From positions 372,001 through 436,000 of the forward strand of contig BLZA01000019.1 in assembly GCA_013423385.1 (NCBI GenBank): 64,000 nucleotides of DNA, given 5' to 3'. Under the pieces are notes generated by a model. It was not told where the DNA came from. It saw nothing but the letters and a program-made list of their open reading frames with translations, and made no database searches. The DNA is from Naganishia liquefaciens. Its lineage: Eukaryota > Basidiomycota > Tremellomycetes > Filobasidiales > Filobasidiaceae. The stretch's first letter is position 1; the number at the start of each line of letters is the position of its first letter. Below are positions 35,543 through 45,548 of the stretch, in pieces. The position numbers were made by a program, and so were the translations under genes.

Positions 35543-36747
35543 ATGTCAGGAACTGTCTCGAAAAAGCTAAAGTTTAAGGGAGGTGAGCCCGATTTCTAGG
35601 TGAAGACCGCACCACCGCTGATCGAGCAGTGTATTCTGCAAGACAAGGTCAAGAAGAAGAAGAAGACCGGGCACAAGACTACAGAGGGGGACGATGGATT
35701 GGCAGAAATCGAGTCTGGCAATGCGACAGGTGAGCAAACTCTCCAGCATGACTATCCATTCAAGCTTACCGAAATGACACAGACTGGATCTTTCCTAGCA
35801 ATATCTTAGAAGTCACCGGACCTGCATTCATTATCCTGCCTAGCAAACCGCTTACGTGCCTTGCCGTAAGTAATTTCCATTTCCATGTCTGGAGTCCCAG
35901 AACCGACACCTCTTTCCATCCTAGTGGGATTCCGTTCGTCAACGAGTCTACGCCGCACCGATAACGCTGCCTGTTGCACCGGAAGGCGCAGAGGAACTCA
36001 GCGAGAATGAGATAATGGAAGTCGTGGAGCCAACGGATATGAATCAGGTGTGGGTAGTATCCCGTCTGTCGGGATCAGAAGATGTCATCTCTCTGAGATC
36101 CAGTTCGTAAGTCTGTTTTTATTGCGAAAGGCTTCAAAGGATGTTTACTCGATTTCTCCATTCAGCGGGACCTTTTTGACCGCAGCACCATCCGGCGCTC
36201 TCTCAGCCTCGACTCCATCAAGAGGTCCTCTGGAAAGCTTTTCGCCGACGCTTTCGGAAGGCTCCCCCGGTCGTCCGACATTCTTCCTCAGATCAAATTC
36301 CCACAAATACCTGTCCGTGTACGCACCGGATGTAAAGCCGGCAGAGGGTACAACAACAACAAAGTACGAGTTGCGTGGCGATATCGAGTCGCCAGGCGAT
36401 ATGGAGTCGTGGAAAGTAAAGTGCCAGCGGGAATTCGTCCTGAAAGCGCGCATAGAAGCTTTGGGTGGCCCGAAGGGAAAGAAGAGGACAGCCGATGGTG
36501 CTGGATATGTCGAGAACGCTGGAACACTGGAAGATGAGCAGGAGAGAAAGTAGGTGCACGCCTCACCTTTTGGATGTCGGGTAACATCAGCCGCTGACCT
36601 GTCCAACCATGCAGCCGAAAGTATCAGACTTGGGGTTCGGGTGTTTCCGTCGTTTCGCATGATGATCGTCGAGAAATCAAAAAGGCGAGGAAAGAGGGCA
36701 GAATCAGTGAAGCTATGCTGGACCGTCGCGCAAAGTTGAAGCAGTGA
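35543..36747 (+). CDS. FRG1: FRG1-like nucleolar actin/RNA-associated protein
   Basis: FRG1 proteins have a beta-trefoil (fascin-like) core, localise to nucleoli and Cajal bodies and associate with spliceosomes and actin. The exons begin at MSGTVSKKLKFKG (35543-35582) and join by a 60-nt intron (CTGAT branch) to DKVKKKKKTGHK, giving the family's basic KLKFKGDK start. The simple read-through would meet a TAG, so the intron is needed. Further exons: 35643-35729, 35783-35865 (DWIFPSNILEVTGPAFII), and from 35925 WDSVRQRVYAAPI. Then come SGTFLTAAPSG, TFFLRSNSHKYLSVYAPD, ESWKVKCQREFVLKAR, and the end RKYQTWGSGVSV followed by EIKKARKEGRISEAMLDRRA. The last matches the human C-terminus ILKKARKDG...LLDRRAKLK very well. 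An extra Ser/Pro-rich loop sits inside the trefoil. Confidence 0.85.
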
Positions 36748-37306
36748 GTCCCAGCGATATCAGTTTATCGGCCGCAGAAACGCTGATGCAGGCGCTTGCA
36801 CCCAGCGACAAGTTCTGCTAGTCAGATCGCTCTATTCCACTCAATATATAATCTACAAACGTTGTAACGTCATCGAGTATATCCATCTCTTATGGTTCAT
36901 CTGTAACGGCGTTCACAATTGGGTTTTCCCGAAATATCTGAGGCTTTGTAGAAAGGATGGACTGATAGTCCAGGTCAATATCATCGTTCGGATGTGCTGA
37001 ATACAGGGATTTGAATGTGCCCGGAGGTCAAGTGATCCTGCTCGGATCATTCATTCCCTTACAGCCGTCTCAGGCGGAGCGGAATCCGTCTAAATCTGCC
37101 GTCAAGGTCGTCAGGCTGATAAGTTAAGTGTGAAGCGCAGGAATCGGACGAGACAGCCTGAAAAGCAGAATTGGCCAAGCGAGATAGATTTTTGCCAAAG
37201 GCATCGAGTATCTCACATCCGCGTTTTCCCCTCAGGCTTTGTAGCTGTGCCAGCTGCTTGAACTGTGATCGCGTACGCCGTAATCCTGCACATCCTGCAC
37301 GTTGTC
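36748..37306. other. Intergenic downstream of FRG1
   Basis: About 560 bases with no supported gene; it probably holds the FRG1 3' end and the beginning of the SMI1 upstream region. Confidence 0.5.
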
Positions 37307-37516
37307 ATGAAGGCCAAACGAGATGCGATGAGAGATATCTTCTGGCCGACGAGAACAAACCCGGTCGATAGCGTTTCTTTTTGCACCAGCTGCGAAATGG
37401 CGGTGCTCAAATGGGAATGTGATCGAATATACGCTGCCGACGTCACACGCGCCAAGCTCAATCAACAACACGCACGGTCCGTGGGTTCGGCGTTGCAGGT
37501 GGATCGTGAGGAGTAG
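37307..37516 (+). CDS. Possible small protein or upstream open frame of SMI1 (69 codons)
   Basis: An ATG at 37307 opens MKAKRDAMRDIFWPTRTN, then VSFCTSCEMAVLKWECDRIY and a helical basic tail ending in DREE at 37516. The make-up looks more like a real small protein than a chance frame: three Cys, two Trp and alternating charge. It lies 130 bases upstream of the SMI1 start on the same strand. It could be an independent small gene, an exon of an unrecognised gene, or an upstream frame in a long SMI1 leader. I recognise no family. Confidence 0.3.
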   Translation: MKAKRDAMRDIFWPTRTNPVDSVSFCTSCEMAVLKWECDRIYAADVTRAKLNQQHARSVGSALQVDREE

Positions 37517-37648
37517 GTCCCGAGGTGACTCTTCTTCAGGAACGCATACCAAGGTCCCAACGGCTCCCTTGTCGCCTCTCATCACTCGTTTTACCAACAA
37601 CCGCGCATAGAACGGCCTGACTTTGGGCGGCCCGGCATCACGCTCGAG

Positions 37649-40381
37649 ATGCCCTCATTCCTCAATTCGCTGACGCAGATATTCAGCCCATCAACGGCGA
37701 GTCATTCGACTTCGACCTCCAATACTCGACAATACCCGTCGCGGAGGGCGCCGCAGGATCCGTTCTCTTTGCCTCAGCATCAACAAGGTGGAGATTACAG
37801 TCAAGGCGGGTCCGATAGCAGGAGCGAGAGTCCAGCGTTTGGTTACTCAGGCGTGAGTGTTCCTGCTGCTTTTGCATCGGGGCTCAAGCCATATTGATCA
37901 CGGTATTCGTCATTTTCTCTTGACAGCACTCGGGCGGATTCCGCAGCGACAGCCCTTCCGACAGCCGAAAGAATTCCATGCTGTCAAATGCATCTACTTA
38001 CAGCGGGCCCGCTGGACATACCTACCCTCCACCTTCCACGGCTTCGAGCTTCAACGGCAATGCGCCTACCATCCGCCCACCGGCACGTACAGGTTCCTCA
38101 GGCAACATTTTCTCCCCGAACGGGCCTCTAGTATACTATCCTCCTTTGCATCAGACTTGGAGCCGCATCAAACGGGTGCTCGGGGAACACGTGCCCGAAT
38201 TGTTAGACACGCTCAATCCGCCAATATTGCTTCCGGAGCTTCAACGAATCGAAGCAGAACTTGGAATCATGCTTCCCCCGAGTGTACGAGATTCATATCT
38301 CTGCGTTGATGGTCAGGATCCCTCGGCAGATTTTAAAGAGGGCATGTTCTTTGGTCTCACACTTCTACCTTTGGAAGACGTTCTTCGGGAATGGTCATTC
38401 TGGAGACGAGTCGAGTACGATCCCACTACGGGTCAGAATCCCGAATTACTAGCCCTAATGTCAAGCATTCCTCCCGGATGGATAAAACCCGTGTACGCCT
38501 GCCGCGGTTGGCTGCCGCTCATCGCCGACAAGTGCGGAAATTACGTCGGAGTCGATCTCGATCCTCCTGGAAATAGCCACGGCGCCACTGGTGGCGACTC
38601 CAATGTCGGCTCTAGCTCGAAAGCTCGACAGACAGGCGGCGCGTGGGGTCAGGTCATCCTCTTCGGACGAGACTTCGATCGAAAATGCGTCTTGTGGCGA
38701 GGGGAGGGCGAAGGAGGATGGGGAAGGTGGTTGGCTGGATTCGCAGAGGAGTTGGAATCGGGCGCAGGCTGGGAAATCAACGATCGTGCAGGAGGTCGTT
38801 CTCGCGGAGAATCCGGCAACGATCCTGATGATGACTCGGAGGATGATATTGGCTACTCGTCGTATTACTTCGACTCGGGAGGTGCTACTGGCAGCGATGG
38901 ACAGGGACTCCGCCTCACGGGCGAGTATAGAGGTTGGGGCGTTATGGAGGCTTGGTGGGATCGCAGTGTGCGGAGATGGGAAGAGCTCGGCCTCGGCCTT
39001 CACCCTGAGGAGCTCAAGCGCCAGCAAGAGGAAATTGAGCGGTCGAATCTATCTGCGCCAGACCTGATGGGTTTAGGCTTTGGTGGAATGCGTATAGGCA
39101 CCGCTGGTGAAGATGCGCAAGTTGCCATTCCAGGTAAATAAATCAAAGCAGCTGCAGTACATGATTCTCACCTCAATCTTCGTTTCAGTCTTGGATAATC
39201 CAAAGGGCCTCAACCCGTCCATTATTGTGCCTCAGACCCCATCTACGCCAACTCCGGAGACAGCTTTACTATCTGCTCGATCACCCTTTATTTCACGGCA
39301 ATCAGATGCATCATCAGATCTTGCCAGTGCCAGCCTGTCGCCGGGACTCCGAATCGGCGTCGACGGATTGGACAGAAGAGAGTCATCTTCAAGCTTCAAA
39401 GATTTCAGCGGAGGAGACCAACGTAGCGACTTGCCGATCCCTTCCTCGCCAAGGATACTTACACCGCACGGCTCGGATGACGAACCGCCTACACCGACCG
39501 GGCCAAAATCCTCTCCCGGAAGCAATGGTGATGGATCGCGTTCGTCGCTCTCCCAGGCGCCGGTCTCCTACTCGTCTGCCGATGGAATGCTCTCGCCTTA
39601 TCCGCAATCTTCGGAAGTACGCCGAGCAGTCAAGCGGGTACCACCGCCCCCTCCGGCTCCAATTCCTCTCGACCTGCCTACCCGAGCAGACGTTCAAGCT
39701 GCTGAGGCAGTTGCATCCGCAGAAGCTCGAGGCTTACGAGGCGGGTGGGTCATGAGTATGGAGGCCATCTCTGGCCAGCACCCTTACGGATCCGCCTCCA
39801 GTAGCCGCCGATCGACCATCTCGACAGTTGGCGATGATATCGGTCTCATGACCATGTCTACCACGGACAAGGGCAAACGCCCGATGAGAGGTATTGAGGA
39901 CGATAATGCGGTCGCGAGCGGCCAGCAACCCCCCCAGATGGAGAACATCGATCTCGAGGGAGGAAGGAGCGAGCAGTTTGGTACCAACGCTGGGCCCTCA
40001 CGATTCTCGGTGGACAGGACTAGTGTGGACAACCCTCCGCACATTGATATCGGCTCGAGACGGTCGTCCTATATGTCCAGTGGTAGTGGTGTCGGATTCT
40101 CTGGCGGTCTGAAGATACGGACACCAAGCCCGTCGCAGATGATGCGCCCGAATGACGCGACACCTCGGCCAACGAACAGCTCGCGAAATAGTTCCTTCCT
40201 CTCAGATAATCCGTTCGACCAGGAGTCACTCAACCATGAGGGTTCGCCTCATTCGCGCTCGCACCCGGATGACGTTGTGCCGGCCGTGCCTGCCAAAGTC
40301 ATGGCCGGCAAAGATGCACAGATCAACATACAGCACGATGATCATGACTTGGAGGGTGGAATGCAGGACGTCACGATCTAG
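37649..40381 (+). CDS. SMI1: Cell-wall/signalling scaffold SMI1 (KNR4)
   Basis: Smi1/Knr4 links the cell-wall integrity MAP-kinase pathway and calcineurin signalling to glucan and chitin synthesis and localises to bud sites. Three exons (37649-37852, 37927-39133, 39189-40381) join in phase to 867 residues. A Ser/Pro-rich, disordered N-terminus (MPSFLNSLTQIFSPS) leads to the SMI1/KNR4 globular domain at about 130-400: HQTWSRIKRVLGEHVPELLD, LPPSVRDSYLCVDGQ, FGLTLLPLEDVLREW, YACRGWLPLIADKCGNYVGV and WRGEGEGGWGRWLAGFAEEL. The ending of the second exon (LGLHPEELKRQQEEIERS) and the whole last exon are disordered, with poly-Pro and Ser runs. The disordered flanks match the known hub behaviour of yeast Knr4. 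Confidence 0.92.
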
Positions 40382-40997
40382 GCCGACCGGTGAAAGGCGG
40401 ACATAAGGAAGTGCATGCTCGAGAAGACTTGACGCGGAACGCTCAGAGCTGCTGCTCGCCATAGTTCGTGCCAGAGACGTTGTATCTATTTTACAGACCG
40501 ACAAGTGCAGAGACAGATCAAGCGAGATTGGCGAATGCTGCACTCTTAGGCCTAATAATCATCCTTTCTACTGAGGGCTGCAAGCATTAACGCGTGAGGA
40601 GGCGCAATCGTTCTTGCATGTCCGTGCAAGCTGCTGTGACCGTGAGTAACACCACTGTCAAAAACGGGTCAAACGAAAAAGATTCCATCCCTTCATCATT
40701 CGTGTACTCCTTTGTCACTTCCCTGACCGCGACTTGATTGCCGGCAGCTCCTGGATTCTCCTTTTTCCCTCACGAGTATTGCCGGTACTCGAGCTGTACT
40801 ATATAGGTTTCTGCACCATCCCTCCGCCGACGACCTATTGCAGAGCACCGGGAATCGATCTGCAGACGTCTCGTCAACTCGGCGACCGACTCAGACATCG
40901 GAGCGAGCTGTTAGAATCACAGCAATCAATCATTAACAGTCTTCATAAATCAACTGAGAGACCCTACTCTCTGGTTTGCCGAACATCAGGTCTCGTC
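40382..40997. other. Intergenic: SMI1 3' flank and promoter of the calpain-like gene
   Basis: No coding feature is supported apart from the TATA element listed separately. A 105-codon minus-strand frame overlapping the SMI1 end is a shadow. Confidence 0.5.
40800..40805 (+). promoter_or_regulatory. TATA box upstream of the secreted calpain-like gene
   Basis: TATATA, in the context ACTATATAGG, lies about 190 bases before the start codon at 40998. A leader of 100 to 150 bases would be normal, so it is a plausible core promoter element, but this rests on the motif alone. Confidence 0.4.
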
Positions 40998-42227
40998 ATG
41001 CATCTTTCCTTGAGCCTTGCGACGGTCTTGACAGGACTGGCGGGAGCGTGCAGTAAGTGCTCGGAGACCGTTTCAGATTCAATGGCACCGGACAAGCTGA
41101 TAGCTGAGATCCGTTCCAGGTGCACTTCCATCCAAGAGACAGCCCGAAAACGTTTGTCCATATCTGTTCAATAAAGACGGAAAACCGTCGATGAATGACT
41201 TCAGAGGCGGCGAAAAAGGTGAGAGCATGGGAAATGCACGAGCGTTTACGTAGTGGCGTTGATCCAATTCGCTTGTCCTATCTTTCTCAGCCGCCGACAT
41301 TGGCAGCATGGCTGTCGCCGCTTCGTGAGTTCCGTGTCCGATTGTTACCACGATTTCCATAGTGATCATTTGTCTTTTTCGCTATCACCGTGCTTCCAAT
41401 TCTGCTTCTAAAGCTTGGTGCAGTCGAATCCGGAATATGTCGCTGGACTCTTCGTCTATCTTTTTCATGGCAAAGATCTCTCGGTGGAGTATCCCATCGT
41501 TCCTACCGATGCCATCATCCATAGCAAATCTGGCGGAGAAACGTGTCAACCGCAGGGATACGAAACCTTCAGTTTTCAAGGGTCGGGAGGTGACAAGGAG
41601 AAACAGAGCAATGACATCATATCTGAATTTCGCGGATATGATGTGATTGACGAAAAACAACCGCCCTATATCGTGAATGCTTATCAAGGCCAAGACCTGT
41701 CGAGCAATGAAATTGGCGACAATGCGCTTGATTCCGCCTGGGTCTACATCTTTCAGCAGACTATCGTGAAATATGCCCAGAGAGACGCTAAGCTGGGAAC
41801 CTCTATGGGACGTCTATGGCCCAACATGGAGGTCGGCAATCTACCTGGGAAAACCGAGAATTCTCAAACCTTCAGGAAATCTCCGCTTAAACCTCAGAAG
41901 TACAAGAATCTGGGCAGGATGTTGCAGCTCGTGACTGGGGAGGACGCCGCCCAGAAGCTTGTGAAGGGCATTACCGACAAGGATCTTCGCGCGGTTCTGG
42001 ATGCTGCACCCAAGAGTCCGGTCCTTGTCATCCCCAAGGAGTCCAATGAAGCCAAGAAGCTGAATAAGAATTATATCTGGATTGCAAAGAAAGAGTCCTC
42101 TGGCCATTGGTCTTTCGTCAACCCCCTCGAAAAGGACAAGTCCAAGATTACCTTGAGCTTGGCAGAATTCAAGGCGTTGGCTGAAGAGATCGCCTATCTC
42201 AAAGATCATCAAGAGCTGAAACTTTGA
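40998..42227 (+). CDS. Predicted secreted calpain-like protein lacking catalytic residues
   Basis: Four exons (40998-41052, 41120-41218, 41291-41324, 41414-42227) join in phase to 333 residues. MHLSLSLATVLTGLAGACSA is a clear signal peptide, followed by LPSKRQ, a possible Kex2 site. The rest follows the calpain (C2) protease core. YLFNKDGKPSMNDFRGGEKA then ADIGSMAVAASLV aligns column by column with the calpain GDCWFLAALASLV motif, with Ile at the catalytic Cys. NPEYVAGLFVYLF matches the following strand, DSAWVYIFQQTIVKYAQRD the helix usually reading LWVALLEKAYAKL, and LQLVTGEDA the LTGG region. NYIWIAKKESSGHWSFVNPLE stands where calpains have GHAYTV...LRNPWG, so His is absent and NPWG reads NPLE. 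The gene is likely extracellular and non-proteolytic. Family assignment is by eye and remote. Confidence 0.6.
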
Positions 42228-43401
42228 GACCTTTCGCTGCCTCGTTATAGCCACCGACGTGTAGCATCGACGAAATATACCCAGATATCATATTTTGATC
42301 TCGTACTGCCCGTGAGACACTGGCAGCAGAGAGTCTTGGCGCTGTTTCCGCTAGAGCAGGAACCAAATATCGGAATAGAAATGGGTTCTCATTAAGCCCG
42401 AATGATATCACTTTGATGGCACGTTCCACCTTGAAAGACTCGTTGGCCCTTAAAGTCCGCCTGCGGTCTGCCGCTAAGATCTCATCAATGGACCCTCGTC
42501 ATCGGGTCCTCCTCAAGAGGCAGGCAGAAGGAAGAGCGAAGATGACCTGCACCAACAACGTATCCTTGCTTACATACGCTGGCGAATAGATTTGGATATT
42601 CAGATGATTGATGCGACTGAGAGCCGCGCGGGAGCGTATCCTGTGCCAGCGACATCGACACTGCTCGTCAGTCTCTTACAGCCGCTGCTGCGAGACGGCA
42701 ATATGCATCGGTACCTTTGTACAGAGCCGCTCGAGAAGAAGAAGAGAGGTAAATCGGTAGGCTTCTGGTAAGCCGGCTCATGAGCCATATACTGGACAGA
42801 TTCTTGCGCCAGACATCCTGCATAGAGCTGGGCAATGCACTGGTGTTGACATGATGCACACCACATGTACAGCAGTCAGTACAGCTTTTATGTGAGCGGA
42901 TGCAAGGCAGGCCGGAGCCGTCTTCTGCTGATGATCACGCTTCTCAGGCTTTTGAATCCAGTCAGTAGCCAGCACCAAGCACTTCAGCAGCAGACCTGTT
43001 GACAGCTGACACTGCTATTCCCCTGGTGTCGAGTCAATCATCGATCGCATGTTCGGACCTCGGCATGGAAGGGGTAACTCGTTGAGCGGATGAACTGCCA
43101 ACGAGCCATAGGCGCCAGCGAGGCAGCCACGCTCACAACTACATATACATGCCCTGTTCCAGTTGGCGTTCGTGCTTGATGGTCCATGTAGCGAACGTGT
43201 CGACACACTCGCAAGGGCCACGAGAAATTGCCGTCAGGTTCAAGCAAAGCTACAAGCGCCTTTGATCGTCGCTTACAGTAAGTCTTTTCGGTAGTCTCTA
43301 TACGTCGATATCTCTTCAGAACGCCTTTAGTACCTTGAAACTGACACCTTGTTTACCCAGCTCTGCTTCGATTCCACGTGCTGAAAGAAGAGCCTTTCAT
43401 C
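42228..43401. other. Intergenic with 5' leader of the first Rid gene
   Basis: About 1.17 kb with no supported coding region; short frames on the minus strand around 42199-42978 have no motif and several lack an ATG. The right end carries an 83-nt intron in the leader of the first Rid gene (43278-43360), with donor GTAAGT, an AACTGAC branch and acceptor ACCCAG. Confidence 0.55.
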
Positions 43402-43875
43402 ATGTCGCATCTCAAGTACACTGATGGATCTCCCCTTGGAGCCAAATTTGGAGCGATGTGCCACTACTCTCAAGCTGTCATCCTCCCTTCTGGCATCGTC
43501 AAGCTTTCAGGCCAAGGCGGATGGGATCGAGAGACCGGATCGCTGTCTCCTGCGGGAGGCAACGGTGAAGATGCTTCCAAGGAGAATGAGTTTCTCGATG
43601 TCGCGACGCAAATGGACAACGCACTCGACAGTATCGAAACTCTTCTTCGGGATGCTGGTTGCAGCAATGGATGGTCGGACGTATATCAAGTTCGCTCCTT
43701 TCACACCAACCTCGACTCGGACGCCTTCTTCACAATGGTCGCGAAGATCAAGGAAAAGTGCGGGGAGAACCACCGACCAATTTGGACCGCTGTGGGTGTC
43801 GATAAATTGGGCTTGGAAGGCATGAAAGTCGAGATAGAGGTCGAGGCTATCCTGCCTATTGCTTCTTCCAAGTGA
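43402..43875 (+). CDS. Rid (YjgF/YER057c/UK114) family protein, copy 1
   Basis: Rid proteins hydrolyse reactive enamine/imine intermediates made by PLP enzymes; other members have diverged. The single coding exon gives 157 residues from ATG 43402 (MSHLKYTDGSPLGAKFGA). The typical order is visible: CHYSQAVILPSGIVKLSGQ, GWDRETGSLSPAG, VATQMDNALDSIETLLRDAG, WSDVYQVRSFH, then ENHRPIWTAVGVDKLGLEG and KVEIEVEAILP. The leader is interrupted by an intron at 43278-43360. The arginine that binds the substrate carboxylate in bacterial RidA (ARSC...V motif) does not align; RPIWTAVGV has its Arg two residues earlier. This may therefore be a non-RidA subgroup with another substrate. A close paralogue follows at 44811. 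Confidence 0.88.
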   Translation: MSHLKYTDGSPLGAKFGAMCHYSQAVILPSGIVKLSGQGGWDRETGSLSPAGGNGEDASKENEFLDVATQMDNALDSIETLLRDAGCSNGWSDVYQVRSFHTNLDSDAFFTMVAKIKEKCGENHRPIWTAVGVDKLGLEGMKVEIEVEAILPIASSK

Positions 43876-44032
43876 AGGGGGGATTGACGAGCGGATGATG
43901 CAGCCTAGAGTCGGTATGCCTGAAGGTCAATGACGCAGCATGCGAGATGGTCGATTCATCCCTGAAATGAGTTGGCGAGCATTACAGTTGTACATAGCAG
44001 GCGTGTGTCAGATTTGTCATGGAATTGATCCC

Positions 44033-44077
44033 AGCATCTCCAGCATCTCCAGTATCTCCAGCATCTCGAGCATCTTC
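44033..44077. repeat. 9-base tandem repeat, five copies
   Basis: The unit AGCATCTCC occurs five times; copies 3 to 5 have one or two changes each. It lies in the spacer between the two Rid genes. Confidence 0.75.
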
Positions 44078-44344
44078 AGCCTCTTTCGAGCCTATTGTAA
44101 CAAATCCTCGAGTCCGGTAAGCTGTGCGGCGCGACACCTCGAGACTTGTTGTACTCAAGGAGAGAATCCGATCTAAGGCAGCCGGTTCAACTTTGTCCGC
44201 GTTGCGTCTCATGTAGCTAGTCCTTTCGGATGTCCTGTTGGCGTTGACTAACCTGGTCTCTTAGCTAGCACCCCCCGCACTCACAGATCTGCCAGCAGCT
44301 CCATCGGGACGAAGCCCACATGGGTTGCTAACCCGTTACTACCA

Positions 44345-44390
44345 ACCTCCACACACCTCCACACACCTCCACACATCTGCACACACCTGC
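44345..44390. repeat. 10-base CA/CT-rich tandem repeat, about 4.5 copies
   Basis: The unit ACACACCTCC is repeated with two late copies altered (ACACATCTGC, ACACACCTGC). It lies in the spacer upstream of the second Rid gene and could affect its promoter; no evidence beyond position. Confidence 0.7.
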
Positions 44391-44810
44391 ATCCGCATGA
44401 AGGACGCACTTTCGACAATCGTGTCAACGCAGACATATCGTTCCGTACGGCTTGGCGGGACGCTATGTGGATCGGACGTGGATGGACAACCAATAGGAAT
44501 AGCAGAGCGGTTGGAAGATCAAAGTGCCCATTGGTACAAATACTGACATGGACTTTCGGACTACTCTTTACCCAAGAAGTGCGCTCACGGTCGCCCAGCC
44601 ATCGTTAAACCGAGCAACTAAAGCACAACATCTGCACACAACCCTGACACCTTGAACAAGAACACCTTGAACAAGCAGCACAGCCACATACACCTTCAGT
44701 AAGTCCGCTGTCCCAAATCATGTGCAGTACTGACATAGCCACAGGTATCTCCCTCTGCTGGCCTGTGGTAGCGGAAATAGTGACACCCGGAATCCAGAGA
44801 CCTCTTCAGC

Positions 44811-45281
44811 ATGTCATCCCTGAAATACACCGATGGATACCCCGCCGGCGCCCGCATTGGGGCCATGTGTCATTACTCTCAAGCAGTTATTCTCCCTCAT
44901 GGCATCGTCAAGCTCTCGGGACAAGGCGGATGGGATCGAGAGACCGGATCGCTGTCTCCTGCAGGAGCGAACGGGCAAGACGCATCCAAGGAGAAAGAAT
45001 TCTTCGACGTCGCGACGCAAATCGACAACGCATTCGCCGCTATCGAGATCCTTCTTCGAGACACTGGTTGCAGCAATGGATGGTCTGACGTGTACCTAGT
45101 TCGCACCTATCAGCCCAACCTCAACTCGGACGACTTCTCCGTGTTGGTCTCGAAACTGAAGGAAAAGTGCGGGGAGAATCACCGACCTATTTGGACCGCT
45201 CTGGGTGTCGATAAGTTGGCCTTGGAAGGCATGAAAGTTGAGATAGAGGTTGAGGCTATCCTTCCCACTGCTTCCAAGTAG
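44811..45281 (+). CDS. Rid (YjgF/YER057c/UK114) family protein, copy 2
   Basis: This is a paralogue of the gene at 43402, about 80 percent identical by eye over 156 residues, in the same orientation and about 0.9 kb downstream. It starts MSSLKYTDGYPAGARIGA and keeps CHYSQAVILPHGIVKLSGQ, GWDRETGSLSPAG, WSDVYLVRTYQ, ENHRPIWTALGVDKLALEG and KVEIEVEAILP. Differences cluster between residues 85 and 125 (for example FAAIEILL for LDSIETLL, and NLNSDDFSVLVSKLKEK for NLDSDAFFTMVAKIKEK). Both copies have an intron in the 5' leader, so the duplication copied the whole gene. Both look intact, so both are probably expressed. Role as for copy 1; substrate unknown. Confidence 0.88.
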   Translation: MSSLKYTDGYPAGARIGAMCHYSQAVILPHGIVKLSGQGGWDRETGSLSPAGANGQDASKEKEFFDVATQIDNAFAAIEILLRDTGCSNGWSDVYLVRTYQPNLNSDDFSVLVSKLKEKCGENHRPIWTALGVDKLALEGMKVEIEVEAILPTASK

Positions 45282-45548
45282 GGGAAATGTTACATACAAT
45301 GTGGTATCTGCTCGAGCGAGTTCACGCCGGGATTATCAAAAGGTCTAACAGACGAAGATCAACGCAGTTTTAGGTTGTACAAGCCGGGCCTTTTGCAAAC
45401 ATTATAGAGGAAACTAGAGCTGAGGCCACAAACGTGACTTGCTGCATCTTGGTATACTCTACACGTATGCTTGAATGCTAACAGAAGATCCAGCAGCAGA
45501 GAACCAACGTCCTGGTTCTTCGAATCAACTCTTCATGCCACATGCACT

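Larger units (their letters stand above)
43876..44810. other. Spacer between the two Rid genes, with minisatellites and a leader intron
   Basis: No gene is seen here. It holds two short tandem repeats (listed separately) and a direct repeat of about 14 bases (ACACCTTGAACAAG) near 44648-44675. The 5' leader of the second Rid gene carries an intron (44699-44744, 46 nt, TACTGAC branch) at the equivalent place to that of copy 1. Confidence 0.55.

Noticed and set aside
35583-35642. In-frame TAG shortly after the FRG1 start
   Set aside because: It lies inside a 60-nt intron with a CTGAT branch; splicing gives the family-typical KLKFKGDK start.
42199-42429. 76-codon minus-strand frame next to the calpain-like gene
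   Set aside because: It starts with GTG, has no family features, and overlaps the end of the supported plus-strand gene.
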